Assembly: GCA_963734025.1 (NCBI GenBank)
Contig: CAVTFR010000019.1
Span: 3,371 to 67,370 of the forward strand
Reading direction: 5' to 3'
From: JACVRW01 sp963734025
GTDB taxonomy: Bacteria > Actinomycetota > Thermoleophilia > Solirubrobacterales > Thermoleophilaceae
Length of the DNA: 64,000 nt
Part shown: piece after piece, positions 34,457 to 43,473 of the stretch
Numbering within the stretch: the stretch's first letter is position 1
Layout: each line of letters opens with the position of its first letter
The notes under the pieces: model-generated
What the model was told of the DNA's origin: nothing
The model's database searches: none
The model's input: the letters and a program-made list of their open reading frames with translations, nothing else
Position numbers and translations under genes: made by a program

Positions 34457-35794
34457 TCAGCCGCGCATCATCGTGCTCGAGGCGTAGGCCGCCTCGGCCT
34501 CGGCGAGCACCGCAGCTCGGGCCGGGCTCGCTTCGGACCGCTCGACGTCGCGCATGCCGGGCACGAAGTAGGCGGCGCAGGTGACGAGCGCTCCGACGAC
34601 GCCGGCCGCGACGAGCGTCCCGCGCGTGCCGATCGCCGCGGCGACGGGGCCGGTCAGCGCGAACGAGAGCGGCAGCAGCCCGATCGAGATGAGCCAGTCG
34701 AGGCTCGAGACGCGCCCGAGCATCGCGCGCGGCACGTGGCGCTGCTTGAGCGTCGCCCAGACGATCGTGCCGGCCGTCTCGAGCGCGTTGAAGGCGAGCG
34801 CGGCGAGCATCAGCTGCCAGAGCGCCGACGACAGGCCGTAGCCGACGACCGCGAGCGTCGCGAGCGTCCAGGCCCCGTAGATGAACGTGATGCCGCGGCG
34901 CGGGATGTCGCGCCTGCCCATGACGATCGCGCAGGCGACCGAGCCGAGCCCTCCGGCGCCGAGCACGATCCCGAGGTCGCGGGCGCTGCCGCCGAGCTCG
35001 TTCTTGACGAGGTAGGGCAGCAGCACCTCGACCGGCCCCATGAAGCACAGGTACGCGACCGCCGCGCTCGCGAACGTGGCCCACAGCCAGACGCGGCTGC
35101 GCACGAAGCGCCAGCCCTCGGCGAGGTCACGGACGACGGACAGCGACTCGGTCGAGGCGCGGCCGACTCGCACCCGCACCGTCAGCAGCACGCACGCCGA
35201 GAACAGGAACGACGCGCTGTCGAGCGCGAAGACGAGCCCGGCGCCTCCGGCTGCGACGACCATCCCGCCCACCGCCGGTCCCGCCATGCGCAGCACGAGC
35301 GGGCGCATCAGCTGGTCGAGCGCGTTCGCCTGCGGCAGCCGCTCGGGTGGCACGATGTCCGGCACGAGGGCGTCGAAGGCGGGCGCGTAGAACGCCGCGC
35401 CCGTGCCGTAGAGCGCGGCGAGCATCGCCACGTGCCAGACCTCGAGCATCCCGCCCACGGCGAGGACGGTCAGAACCGCCCCCGCGAACGCCCGCAGCAG
35501 GTCGGCGGCCACCATCATGAGCCTGCGGTTGAAGCGGTCACTCGCCACGCCGCCGACGAGCAGGAACAGGATCGTCGGCACGGTCATCGCGATGCCGACG
35601 ATCGACATCGCCGTTGGAACGTCGGACAGCTCGTAGACCTGCCACGCGACGGCGACGAGGAAGGCGCCGTCGCCGAGCAGCGATACGCAGGTCGCGATCC
35701 AGAGCTTGCGGAACTCGGGGTCGCGCAGCACCGCGACCAGCCCGGCGCGCTCTATGCCGCCGGCGCGGTCGAGCGCTTCGTGGCTATGGTGCAT
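34457..35794 (-). CDS. MFS transporter (MFS_3, EntS-like)
   Basis: 445 aa, twelve predicted helices, with FRKLWIATCVSLLGDGAFLV near the start, VASDRFNRRLMMVAADLLRA (MFS signature loop, D-R..RR between helices 2-3), and later LKQRHVPRAMLGRVSSLDWL, typical of the MFS_3 enterobactin-exporter-like group. It lies in the cytoplasmic membrane and exports or imports small molecules. Its ATG overlaps the 3' end of the GGDEF-EAL gene (11 bases), which points to translational coupling. In this operon it follows an alpha-oxoamine synthase and a c-di-GMP enzyme; export of the synthase product is an attractive inference. Confidence 0.85.
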   Translation of the reverse strand: MHHSHEALDRAGGIERAGLVAVLRDPEFRKLWIATCVSLLGDGAFLVAVAWQVYELSDVPTAMSIVGIAMTVPTILFLLVGGVASDRFNRRLMMVAADLLRAFAGAVLTVLAVGGMLEVWHVAMLAALYGTGAAFYAPAFDALVPDIVPPERLPQANALDQLMRPLVLRMAGPAVGGMVVAAGGAGLVFALDSASFLFSACVLLTVRVRVGRASTESLSVVRDLAEGWRFVRSRVWLWATFASAAVAYLCFMGPVEVLLPYLVKNELGGSARDLGIVLGAGGLGSVACAIVMGRRDIPRRGITFIYGAWTLATLAVVGYGLSSALWQLMLAALAFNALETAGTIVWATLKQRHVPRAMLGRVSSLDWLISIGLLPLSFALTGPVAAAIGTRGTLVAAGVVGALVTCAAYFVPGMRDVERSEASPARAAVLAEAEAAYASSTMMRG

Positions 35795-38700
35795 CGGCCG
35801 CGAGGGCGCCCCCGCCTGCCCGCGAGGCGAGATGCTCGAGCACGGCGTCGGCGTCCATCGGGCGCGCGAAGAAGAAGCCCTGGCCGAACTCGCAGCCGAG
35901 GTCGCGCAGCGAGGTCCACTGCTCCGAGAGCTCGATCCCTTCGGCCACGACCTGCAGCCTCAGGGTGGTCCCGAGCGCCAGCACGGCGGAGGCGAGCTCG
36001 GAGGTCTCGGGCGTCGCGCCGTCGGTCAGGAACGAGCGGTCCATCTTGAGCACGTCGACGGGGAAGCGGCTCAGGTAGCTGAGCGACGAATAGCCCGTGC
36101 CGAAGTCGTCGAGCGCGAGCCGCACGCCCAGCGCCTTCAGCTCCTCGAGCCGCATGACGGCGAGCTCGGTATCGGCCATGAGGACCGACTCGGTGATCTC
36201 GAGCGTCAGCGCCGAGGGCTCGATGCCGGCCTCCTGCACCGCGTCGCGGACGTCGGAGATGACGTCGCTGTGCTGAAGCTGCTTGACCGAGAGGTTGATG
36301 CTCATCGTCGGCGCCGACCCCGCCGGCAGCCGGTCCCGGAGGCGGCGCGCGTGGCGGCAGCCCTCGCGCAGGACCCAGCGCCCGATCGGGATGATCAGCC
36401 CGGTTTCCTCGGCGAGTGGGATGAACTGCCCCGGCGGGATCAGCCCGCGCTCGGGGTGGCGCCAGCGCAGCAGCGCCTCGACGCCGAAGACGCTGCCGTC
36501 CTCGAGCCGCACGAGCGGCTGGTAGTGGAGCTCGAGCTGCTCTGTGGCGATCGCGCGCTGCAGGTCGGTGCGGAGCTCGAGCCGGGCGAGGACGCCCTCG
36601 TGCATCTCGGGCTCGAACATGCGGTAGCTGCCCTTGCCGTCGCGCTTCGCGCGATACATGGCGGCGTCGGCGTCGCGGATCAGCTCCTCGGCGCCCGCCG
36701 GGGTGTCCTCCTCGACCACCGAGATGCCGATGCTGCAGCGCAGCGAGAGCTCCTTGTGGGCCACCCGCAGCGGCATCGCAAGCGACTCCAGCACGCGCTC
36801 CGCCGTGTCGGCCGCCTGCTGGACGTCGTCGATGTCCTCGAGCAGCAGCGCGAACTCGTCGCCGCCGAAGCGGGCGGCGGTGTCGCTCGCGCGCACGCTC
36901 GTCGCAAGCCGCTTCGCGACCACCGAGAGCACCTCGTCGCCGGCGGCGTGCCCGAGGCTGTCGTTGATCGTCTTGAAGTCGTCCAGGTCGAGGAACACGA
37001 CCGCGATCCCGCGGTGCTCGCGCCGGTTGCGCGCGATCGCGTGGCGCACTCGCTCGGCGAACAGGGCGCGGTTGGCGAGCCCGGTGACCGGGTCGTGGAA
37101 GGCCTGATGCGTGAGCTGCTCCTCGAAGGCCTGGCGCTCGCTGACGTCGCGGCAGTTGAGGACGATGCCGCCGACGTGCTCGTCGTCGACGAGGTTGGTG
37201 CAGTTGACCTCGAACTGCTGCGGCGTGCCGTCGCGGTGGACGAGCGTGCACTGCACGACGTGCGGCTGGTCCCCGGTCACCGATCCGACGTCCTCCAGCA
37301 TCTCGCGCACGCGCCCGCCGTCCGAGTCGTGGACGAGCTCCGCGAACGGGCGGCCGGTCACCTCCGACGGCACGTAGCCGAGCAGCCGCTCGACCGAGGG
37401 GCTCTGGTACGAGATCGTCCCGTCCGGCCCGATGACCGTGATCAGGTCGCTCGCATGCCGGACGAGCGATCCGAAGCGGGCCTCGCCGCGGCGCCGGTGG
37501 ATCTCCTCCGTCAGCGAGGCACGCTCGAGCGCCAGCGCCACCTGCGACGCGAGCGCGCGCAGCGAGGCGCGGATCGCCTCGGGCGGCGCGGTGCGGCCCG
37601 CGGCGACCAGCAGCCTGCGCTCGCGGTGCGGCGGGGCCAGGTCGAGCACGAGGGCGCGGTTGTGGTCGCCCGGCAGCCCAAGGGCGGCCAGGGCATCGAC
37701 GCGGAGCCTCACGACCTCACCGTCGCGCGCGGCCTCGAGCAGCGCGGCGTCGAGCGCCGCGTCGGAGCCGGCCGAGCGCACGAGGGTCATCAGGTCGGGT
37801 CCGGCCAGCGCGCGGGCCGCGCTCAGCGCGACCTGGTCGATCTCGTCGCGGCCGGCCGCCGCCACCAGGTCGGTGCCGGAGGCGCTCAGCATGCGCTCGC
37901 GCTCGAGCGAGCGCTCCTGCTGGCGCATCAGCCCGGCCATGCGCAGGATCACCAGCCCGAACAGCGTGATCGACGCCGCCCGCACCACGGCGAAGTCGTA
38001 GTCGCCGACGGACAGGTCGTGGACCATCCCCATCGTCGGGGCGATGAGCGACGCGCCCGTCAGCAGGGCGAGCCGGAAGCGGGTCAGCCCCTCCCCGCGC
38101 TTGACGGCGGGCTCGTCGATGTCCGACATCGACGGGTGCAGCGCCGCGGCACCCCAGAGCAGGTAGAAGCCGATCCAGCCGGCATCGAGCCAGAGCTGGT
38201 GGTCGTAGGTTCCGTGCAGGATCATCAGCCCGTACACGAAGTCCGTGACGAGCAGGCAGATGATGCTCGCGCACATCAGGTGGAACGCCGGCCGGCGCTG
38301 TCCGCCGTCGAGGGCGAGCCGCACCGCGACCGCGAGCAGGAGCACGTCGGCGAGCGGGTAGGCGACGGAGACGAAGCGCCCGACCGTCGAAAGCGTGTCG
38401 TCGTGGAGGTACGGGACCATCAGCCAGATCCACGACGGCAGCGCCAGGCCGACCGTCATGATCGCCGCATCGATCGCGCTCCCGCGATCGCTGCCGCGCG
38501 TGCGGCGGCGCTCGAGGACCACGAGGCCCGCGATGAGCGCCGGATAGACGAGCAGGTAGGCGGCGTCACCGAGCGACGGGAACGGGACGTCGCGGTCGAG
38601 CAGCAGCGGGTAGCTGTACGTGTAGAGGTCGCCGAGCCAGAAGAGCGTGAAGCCGATTGCGAAGCAGCTCCAGGCGGCGCGGGCGCGCGGCTCGTGCAGC

Positions 38701-38849
38701 CGTATCCCGGCGAGGATCGCGAGCACGGGCGCGAGGCCGAGCACGTTCATGAGCGGGCCGCTGCCCTCGAGCGGCGGCACGAACAGATAGACGCCGAGCA
38801 GCAGCGCCCCCGCCGCGAGGAAGACGATCCAGGCGCGGCGCGAGAGCAT
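35784..38849 (-). CDS. Membrane-bound PAS-GGDEF-EAL c-di-GMP protein
   Basis: 1021 aa. The first ~300 residues hold about eight hydrophobic helices (IVFLAAGALLLGVYLFV, VLGLAPVLAILAGIRL, FHLMCASIICLLVTDFVYGL and others). A PAS fold follows near residue 480 (YQSPSVERLLGYVPSEVTGR). The diguanylate cyclase domain has ARFGGDEFALLLEDID (intact GGDEF, about residue 661), and the phosphodiesterase domain has GVEALLRWRHPERG (EAL, about residue 790) and ALDDFGTGYSSLSYL. Both active sites look intact, so it may make or hydrolyse c-di-GMP. Its start overlaps the stop of the oxoamine synthase gene (TGATG), and its end overlaps the MFS start: one tightly coupled operon. Confidence 0.93.
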   Translation of the reverse strand: MLSRRAWIVFLAAGALLLGVYLFVPPLEGSGPLMNVLGLAPVLAILAGIRLHEPRARAAWSCFAIGFTLFWLGDLYTYSYPLLLDRDVPFPSLGDAAYLLVYPALIAGLVVLERRRTRGSDRGSAIDAAIMTVGLALPSWIWLMVPYLHDDTLSTVGRFVSVAYPLADVLLLAVAVRLALDGGQRRPAFHLMCASIICLLVTDFVYGLMILHGTYDHQLWLDAGWIGFYLLWGAAALHPSMSDIDEPAVKRGEGLTRFRLALLTGASLIAPTMGMVHDLSVGDYDFAVVRAASITLFGLVILRMAGLMRQQERSLERERMLSASGTDLVAAAGRDEIDQVALSAARALAGPDLMTLVRSAGSDAALDAALLEAARDGEVVRLRVDALAALGLPGDHNRALVLDLAPPHRERRLLVAAGRTAPPEAIRASLRALASQVALALERASLTEEIHRRRGEARFGSLVRHASDLITVIGPDGTISYQSPSVERLLGYVPSEVTGRPFAELVHDSDGGRVREMLEDVGSVTGDQPHVVQCTLVHRDGTPQQFEVNCTNLVDDEHVGGIVLNCRDVSERQAFEEQLTHQAFHDPVTGLANRALFAERVRHAIARNRREHRGIAVVFLDLDDFKTINDSLGHAAGDEVLSVVAKRLATSVRASDTAARFGGDEFALLLEDIDDVQQAADTAERVLESLAMPLRVAHKELSLRCSIGISVVEEDTPAGAEELIRDADAAMYRAKRDGKGSYRMFEPEMHEGVLARLELRTDLQRAIATEQLELHYQPLVRLEDGSVFGVEALLRWRHPERGLIPPGQFIPLAEETGLIIPIGRWVLREGCRHARRLRDRLPAGSAPTMSINLSVKQLQHSDVISDVRDAVQEAGIEPSALTLEITESVLMADTELAVMRLEELKALGVRLALDDFGTGYSSLSYLSRFPVDVLKMDRSFLTDGATPETSELASAVLALGTTLRLQVVAEGIELSEQWTSLRDLGCEFGQGFFFARPMDADAVLEHLASRAGGGALAADAP

Positions 38850-40162
38850 CAGGCCGCTTCCTCCAGCGGCGGTTCGCTCGGCCTGAGCTCACCGGCGGCG
38901 GCCAGCCGCTCCAGCGCTTCGATCAGCGAGTCGACCTCCTCGTCGGTGTTGGCCGCCGTGAGCTGCACGCGGAAGCCGACCTCGTCCTTGGGGACGAGCG
39001 GGTAGGCGGCGAGGGTCACGTACACGCCGTGGTCGAAGAGGAAGCGCCCGACAGCGTCGATGCGCCGGTGGTCGCGCAGCGGGATCTCGATGATCGGCAG
39101 GCCCGAGCGGTTGGGCGTCTCGATTCCGAGCCGCCCCAGCGCCGCGAGCACGCGGTCCGTCAGCCGCCAGAGCCTGGCGCGCAGGGCGTCGCCGCGGGCC
39201 TCGTTCACGTCGAAGCCGGCGAGCACGGTCGCGAGCGACGCCACCGGCGACGGGCCGGAGTAGAGATACGGAGGCGCGGCGACCTTCAGCAGGTCCTTGA
39301 CGTCGGTCGGGCAGGCGATGAAGGCGAGCAGCGACGAGTACGCCTTGGAGAAGCCACCGACCAGCACCACGTTGTCGTAGGTCTCGCCGAAGTGACGCAC
39401 GATGCTGTTCCCGCGAATGCCGTACGGGCAGGGCTCGTCCGGCGTGCGCTCGCCGATCACGCCGAAGCCGTGCGCGTCGTCGACGTAGAGGAGCGCGCCG
39501 TGGCGGCGCGTGACCTCCGCGAACGCGACCAGGTCGGGGGCGTTCCCGGTCATGCTGTTGATGCCGTCCATGCAGACGAGCCGCGTCGGGTCGCGCTCGG
39601 CCGACAGCAGCGCGTCGAGGTGCTCGGGGTCCTCGAAGCGGAAGCGCCGCACGGCGACCCCGCGGGCCCGCGCGATCTGACAGCCGTCATAGATCGTCTT
39701 GTGCGCGCGGGCGTCGAGGAAGATCGTGCCGGAGGCCGCCAGCAGCGGGATCACCGACATGTGGATGTGCGTGATCGTCGGCAGGACGAGCGAGTCCTCC
39801 GACCCGAGCAGCGCGGTCAGGCGCTCCTCGATCTCCTCGTAGAGCACGGGGCTGCCGAGCAGCCGCGACCAGCTCGGATGCGTGCCCCAGCGTTCGAGGT
39901 AGGCGGGGATCGCGTCGAGGATCTCGCGGTCGAGGTCGAAGCCGAGGTAGTTGCAGGAGGCGAAGTCCGCGAGCCACCGGTCGCCGACGCGGATCATGCG
40001 CGCGTCGATCTCGTCGATGACCGCGTCCATCATCGGGTGCGACGCCTTGAGCATCGACAGGTCGCTGCAGGTTGCGAGCCAGTGCTCGAGCCACGGGCGC
40101 CGGTTCAGCTGCGGCGTCTTGCCGGGGATCCGGGCCGTGCTCCCGAGTTCGGGAAGACTCAT
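38849..40162 (-). CDS. Alpha-oxoamine synthase-family PLP enzyme
   Basis: 437 aa of the fold-type I PLP family that condenses an acyl-CoA with an amino acid (BioF, KBL, ALAS, SPT, CqsA). Visible motifs are FASCNYLGFDLDREILDAIP, THPSWSRLLGSPVLYEEIEE, DARAHKTIYDGC (His stacking on PLP), LLYVDDAHGFGVIGERTP (Asp and His) and the Schiff-base Lys in VGGFSKAYSSLLAFIA (about residue 273). No biotin, heme or sphingolipid genes are nearby. The downstream, overlapping genes are a c-di-GMP enzyme and an MFS transporter. A long-chain amino-ketone product used as a signal or lipid precursor is a hypothesis. There is no clear ribosome binding site. Confidence 0.85.
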   Translation of the reverse strand: MSLPELGSTARIPGKTPQLNRRPWLEHWLATCSDLSMLKASHPMMDAVIDEIDARMIRVGDRWLADFASCNYLGFDLDREILDAIPAYLERWGTHPSWSRLLGSPVLYEEIEERLTALLGSEDSLVLPTITHIHMSVIPLLAASGTIFLDARAHKTIYDGCQIARARGVAVRRFRFEDPEHLDALLSAERDPTRLVCMDGINSMTGNAPDLVAFAEVTRRHGALLYVDDAHGFGVIGERTPDEPCPYGIRGNSIVRHFGETYDNVVLVGGFSKAYSSLLAFIACPTDVKDLLKVAAPPYLYSGPSPVASLATVLAGFDVNEARGDALRARLWRLTDRVLAALGRLGIETPNRSGLPIIEIPLRDHRRIDAVGRFLFDHGVYVTLAAYPLVPKDEVGFRVQLTAANTDEEVDSLIEALERLAAAGELRPSEPPLEEAA

Positions 40163-40203
40163 AGGGAGCTATTTCGACCGCTGGCCGTAGTTCTTGAAGC
40201 GCC

Positions 40204-40628
40204 TCAGCGCGGCTTCGCGCCCGGGTAGCGCTCGAGCCCGTCGTCCGGGACCGGCTCCCAGACCGCCGCGCTCTCCACGTGCGCGCGCCAGCTCGGCCGC
40301 ACCCCGGGGTCGCCGTCGAACGCCGGCAGCCTGACGCTCATGTGCTGCGAGCCCTCCGGGATCACGGCTGAACAGATGCGAGCCGCACTGCGCGGCAGAA
40401 GCACTTCTCGAAGCCGCCGTCCGGATGGCGCCAGCACTGCACGAGCTCCTCGCCCTTGACGAGCCGGAAGGTACGCGCGTCGATGCGCGCCTGGGCCGAC
40501 GAGCCGGAGCCGGTGCGGCGCTGGCAGCGCGTGCAGTGGCAGTAGCCGGCGGCGCTGACGGGCTCGGTCAGCTCGAAGCGGACGCCGCCGCAGAGGCAGC
40601 CGCCTGTCAGAGAGGGCTCGGGCGCCAC
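40204..40628 (-). CDS. GFA/CENP-V-family zinc protein (frameshifted)
   Basis: Starts at GTG 40628 as GGCLCGGVRFELTEPVSAAG, then CHCTRCQRRTGSGSSAQARI, with the CxC...CxxC zinc motif of the GFA family (glutathione-dependent formaldehyde-activating enzyme fold). Two small indels near 40395-40365 break the middle (FEKCFCR / QCGSHLFSRD / EGSQHMSVRL), and the frame ends in FDGDPGVRPSWRAHVESA and DDGLERYPGAKPR, as in many family members. Zinc-binding enzyme of unknown substrate. It is monocistronic. Sequencing error or decay cannot be separated. Confidence 0.75.
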
Positions 40629-40697
40629 GCCGTCGAGTCTTGCACGCCCTCCGAGAGCGAGGCCCGCGACGTGGCGCGCGCCGACAGCTAGCTTTGA

Positions 40698-41054
40698 TTG
40701 TCATGGCGCGACCCGCAAGACGTCATCCGAGCCGCCTACCGCGCCTTCAACGAGCGCGACATCGACGCGGCACTCGAGCTGATGCACCCGGACGTCGACT
40801 GGCCCAACGCCTGGGAGGGCGGGCGGGTGAACGGACGCCAGGGCGTGCGCGACTACTGGACGAGGCAGTTCGAGGCGATCTCAGGGCCGCGTCGAGCCGG
40901 AGGCCCTCCAGCGAGGAGCCGGACGGCTCGATGACCGTCGAGGTTCATCAGGTCGTCCACGACGTTGCGGACCGGGGAGCTCCTCGCGGACTCGCGTGTC
41001 CGCCATCGCTACCGCTTCGAGGACGGCCTCATGACGCGGATGGACGTGCTCTAG
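40698..41054 (+). pseudogene. SnoaL/NTF2-like protein (frameshifted)
   Basis: Three frames assemble the fold: DVIRAAYRAFNERDIDAALEL, HPDVDWPNAWEGGRVNGRQG, GRVEPEALQ-like and MTVEVHQVVHDVADRG, then ELLADSRVRHRYRFEDGLMT and RMDVL with the stop at 41054. These are typical NTF2-like elements. At least two indels (near 40890 and 40975) are needed. The start is near 40698-40703. The 3' end overlaps the convergent EamA gene by about 26 bases. Confidence 0.55.
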
Positions 41055-41982
41055 GACTGTCGCCGCGGACGCGCGACAGCGGCTCCTCGCGGCTCGTCAG
41101 GTAGGCGCCGCACAGGACGAGCGCCGTTCCGAGGATCGCCGCCACGGCGATCGACTCGTCGAGCAGCAGCGCGCCCAGCAGGATCGCGACGACCGGTACG
41201 AAGTAGAGCGTGACCGAGCCGCGGGTGGCCCCCACACGGCCGACGAGCGTCGTGAACCAGACGTACGCGAGCGCCGTGCCGATCGACCCGAGCGCGATCA
41301 TCGGCAGGAGGCTCTCCCAGGCGAAGGTGGACTCGCCGGCGGCGACCGTGCCGACCGGCAGCAGCAGCACGAGCGCCACGAGCTGGGCGCGCCAGATCAC
41401 CGGCAGCGCCCCGTTGCGGCGCTGGAGCGGCGCCGCGAGGTTGAAGGCGCAGCCGTAGAGGATCGTCGCGAGCAGGACGAGCACGATTCCGAGCCCGGTC
41501 GAGTCGCCCTCGCCGAACGACGGCGATGCCACCGCCACCACGCCGAGGAAGCCGATCACCAGCCCGCCCGCCTGCAGCCGGCCGGGCAGATGACGCACCG
41601 CGATCGCACCGATCAGCGCCGTGAAGAGCGGCGCGGCGGCGTTGATCATCCCGGCGAGCGACGACTCGATCCACTGCTGCGCGACCGAGAACAGCATGAA
41701 CGGAACCGCCATCCAGATCACGCCGAGCAGCGCGACGAGCGGCCAGTCGGAGCGCGGCACCGGCCGCCGCGCGCCGGGCACGATCGCGAGCGTGACCGCT
41801 CCGAAGAACACGCGCAGGAACGCGACGAGCCCGGGCTCGAAGTTCCTCAGCCCCAGCTCGATGAACAGGAACGAGGCCCCCCAGGTGAGCGCCACGCCCG
41901 CAAGCAGGGCCCAGTCGAGCGGGCCGAAGGCCTCGGCGCTCGCCGCCGCCGGCCGCGGCGCCGCGTCAGCCCGAGCGCTCAC
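41029..41982 (-). CDS. EamA-family (DMT) transporter
   Basis: 317 aa from GTG 41982, which overlaps the stop of the upstream Zn-peptidase gene (GTGA). Ten helices form two five-helix EamA repeats; WALLAGVALTWGASFLFIE and FEPGLVAFLRVFFGAVTLAI open the first, and LGIVLVLLATILYGCAFNLA opens the second, with RVGATRGSVTLYFVPVVAIL toward the end. These proteins move metabolites or drugs across the cytoplasmic membrane. Cotranscription with the peptidase is likely; the substrate is unknown. Confidence 0.85.
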   Translation of the reverse strand: MSARADAAPRPAAASAEAFGPLDWALLAGVALTWGASFLFIELGLRNFEPGLVAFLRVFFGAVTLAIVPGARRPVPRSDWPLVALLGVIWMAVPFMLFSVAQQWIESSLAGMINAAAPLFTALIGAIAVRHLPGRLQAGGLVIGFLGVVAVASPSFGEGDSTGLGIVLVLLATILYGCAFNLAAPLQRRNGALPVIWRAQLVALVLLLPVGTVAAGESTFAWESLLPMIALGSIGTALAYVWFTTLVGRVGATRGSVTLYFVPVVAILLGALLLDESIAVAAILGTALVLCGAYLTSREEPLSRVRGDSPRARPSAS

Positions 41983-42944
41983 CCAGCCTCGCGGATCAGC
42001 TCGTCCACGAGCCTCAGCTTCTCGACCACCGCCGGAGCGAGCACGAAGGGGTAGAGGTCGTCGCGGCCCATGCTGCGGTTGATCGCGTTGAGGGCGTAGC
42101 TGAGCGACAGCCAGCCGGCGACGATCTCGTCGAAGCTCGTGGGCTGGGCGCGCGGGGCCGCGGCGAAGGCGTCTCCCGCGGGCACGTCCGGGCCACGCAG
42201 CTCGAGCCCGTAGGCGGCGGCCGTCTGCGAGGTGTCGCGCATGTGCAGGTAGTGGGCGAAAGTCTCGGCCCAGTCCTCGGCCGGGTGCATGGTCGCGTAG
42301 GCGCTCACGTGGCGCTCCTGCCAGCCGTCGGGTGGGCCCTCGGCGTAGTGGCGCTCGAGCGCGGCGGCGTAGTCCTCGAGCTCGTCGCCGAAAAGCGCCC
42401 GCGCGCGCTCGAGCCGCTGCTCGTCCGGGGCGAGCACGGTCCAGTAGAAGTGGCCCACCTCGTGCCGGAAGTGCCCGAGCAGCGTCCGGTAGGGCTCGCC
42501 GAGCTCGCGGCGCATGCGCTCGCGGTGCGGATCGTCGGCCTCGGCCAGGTCGAGCGTGACGACGCCGTTCGCGTGTCCGGTCGTCACCGGCTCGCAGGCG
42601 CTCGAGAGCAGGTCGAAGCTCACGCCCTCGAGCGGCAGGCCGAGCTCGCCGACCTCGAACAGGAGCCGCCGCTTCGCGGCTTCGGCGCTGCGCAGGGCGG
42701 CGAGCCCCTCGGCGTCCGCGTCGGCGGGCCGGGTGCGCGTGAGCCGGCAGCTGAAGCAGAGCTCGCCGGGCGCATCGGCCTGCCAGTTGCACGCGGCGGT
42801 CTCGAAGTTCGCGCAGCGCGGGCCTTCCAGAGCGCCGAGCTCGCGCTCGGGCCAGCGGAAGCCGAGCTCGGTTCCGCAGTTGAGGCAGGCCGTGTTCTCG
42901 AAGAAGACGAGCTGCGAGCAGTTGGGGCAGGCGAAGGCGCGCAT
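41979..42944 (-). CDS. Putative zinc-binding metallopeptidase with an N-terminal Cys ribbon
   Basis: 321 aa. The N-terminus has four Cys pairs (FACPNCSQLVFFENTACLNC, then CANFETAACNW and ELCFSCRL), a rubredoxin-like zinc ribbon. The middle has the protease site LLGHFRHEVGHFYW (HEVGH, about residue 160) with later acidic residues WAETFAHYLHMRDTS, as in the Peptidase_Mx (zinc-binding metallopeptidase) group. Likely a cytoplasmic zinc peptidase. The ATG at 42944 is the first in the conserved region. The next gene (EamA) overlaps its stop. Confidence 0.8.
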   Translation of the reverse strand: MRAFACPNCSQLVFFENTACLNCGTELGFRWPERELGALEGPRCANFETAACNWQADAPGELCFSCRLTRTRPADADAEGLAALRSAEAAKRRLLFEVGELGLPLEGVSFDLLSSACEPVTTGHANGVVTLDLAEADDPHRERMRRELGEPYRTLLGHFRHEVGHFYWTVLAPDEQRLERARALFGDELEDYAAALERHYAEGPPDGWQERHVSAYATMHPAEDWAETFAHYLHMRDTSQTAAAYGLELRGPDVPAGDAFAAAPRAQPTSFDEIVAGWLSLSYALNAINRSMGRDDLYPFVLAPAVVEKLRLVDELIREAG

Positions 42945-42958
42945 CGCAGCCCTCGAGA

Positions 42959-43423
42959 CTAGGCGGGCGGCGGCTCTCCTCTCCCGGCGGCCTCGAAGGC
43001 CTCGGCACGCGAGGTGAACGAGCGCGCCTGCACCGCCCGGTCGCCCTCGAACGTCCAGAGGACCGCGAGCTCCTGCGCCACGGGGACACCGCTCTCGCCG
43101 CCCCGCCCGGAGATGCTGACGACCACCACCGCCTGCTCGCCGAGGTCGACGATCTCCTCGAGCGTCTGCCTGTAGCCGTCCCAGGTCTCGCGCGTGTCGG
43201 CGATCCACTCCTGCGTTCCCTCGAATCCCCTCAGGACGCGGCCGTCCCAGACGAGGTGGAACTCGAAGTCGGGCGCGAGCCGCTCGCGCGCCAGCTCCTC
43301 GAAGGTGTCAAGGTCGCCGCGTTCGAGCGCTTCGTAGCCCTGCCTCAGGAAGTCGATGTGCGCGGGCACCGGTAGCCAGTATCGCGGCCCGGCGCCCGGC
43401 GTCACGGAGGTGCGTGGATTCAT
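42959..43423 (-). CDS. SnoaL/NTF2-like protein
   Basis: 154 aa: AHIDFLRQGYEALERGDLDT, APDFEFHLVWDGRVLRGFEG, EWIADTRETWDGYRQTLEEI and AVLWTFEGDRAVQARSFTSR form an NTF2-like cone. The ATG at 43423 lies inside a palindrome; an internal GTG at 43372 (before PAHIDFL) may be the real start, giving about 137 aa. It ends 14 bases before the Zn-peptidase gene and may form an operon with that gene and EamA. Divergent from the XRE/MmyB regulator. Confidence 0.7.
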   Translation of the reverse strand: MNPRTSVTPGAGPRYWLPVPAHIDFLRQGYEALERGDLDTFEELARERLAPDFEFHLVWDGRVLRGFEGTQEWIADTRETWDGYRQTLEEIVDLGEQAVVVVSISGRGGESGVPVAQELAVLWTFEGDRAVQARSFTSRAEAFEAAGRGEPPPA

Positions 43424-43437
43424 TACCTCGCAGGTAA
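43423..43437. promoter_or_regulatory. Palindromic operator between the SnoaL-like gene and the XRE regulator
   Basis: TTACCT-CGC-AGGTAA, a perfect 6-3-6 palindrome. It lies 36 bases before the regulator's GTG and covers the start of the minus-strand gene. It is a likely binding site for the regulator, which would couple its level to that of the neighbouring operon. Confidence 0.6.
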
Positions 43438-43473
43438 CCGTCGTGCAGCAAGACCGCCGCTAGTGTCGGCAGG

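Noticed and set aside
35706..39005. 1099-codon open frame on the plus strand
   Set aside because: Antisense shadow of the GGDEF-EAL gene, caused by high GC; no domain.
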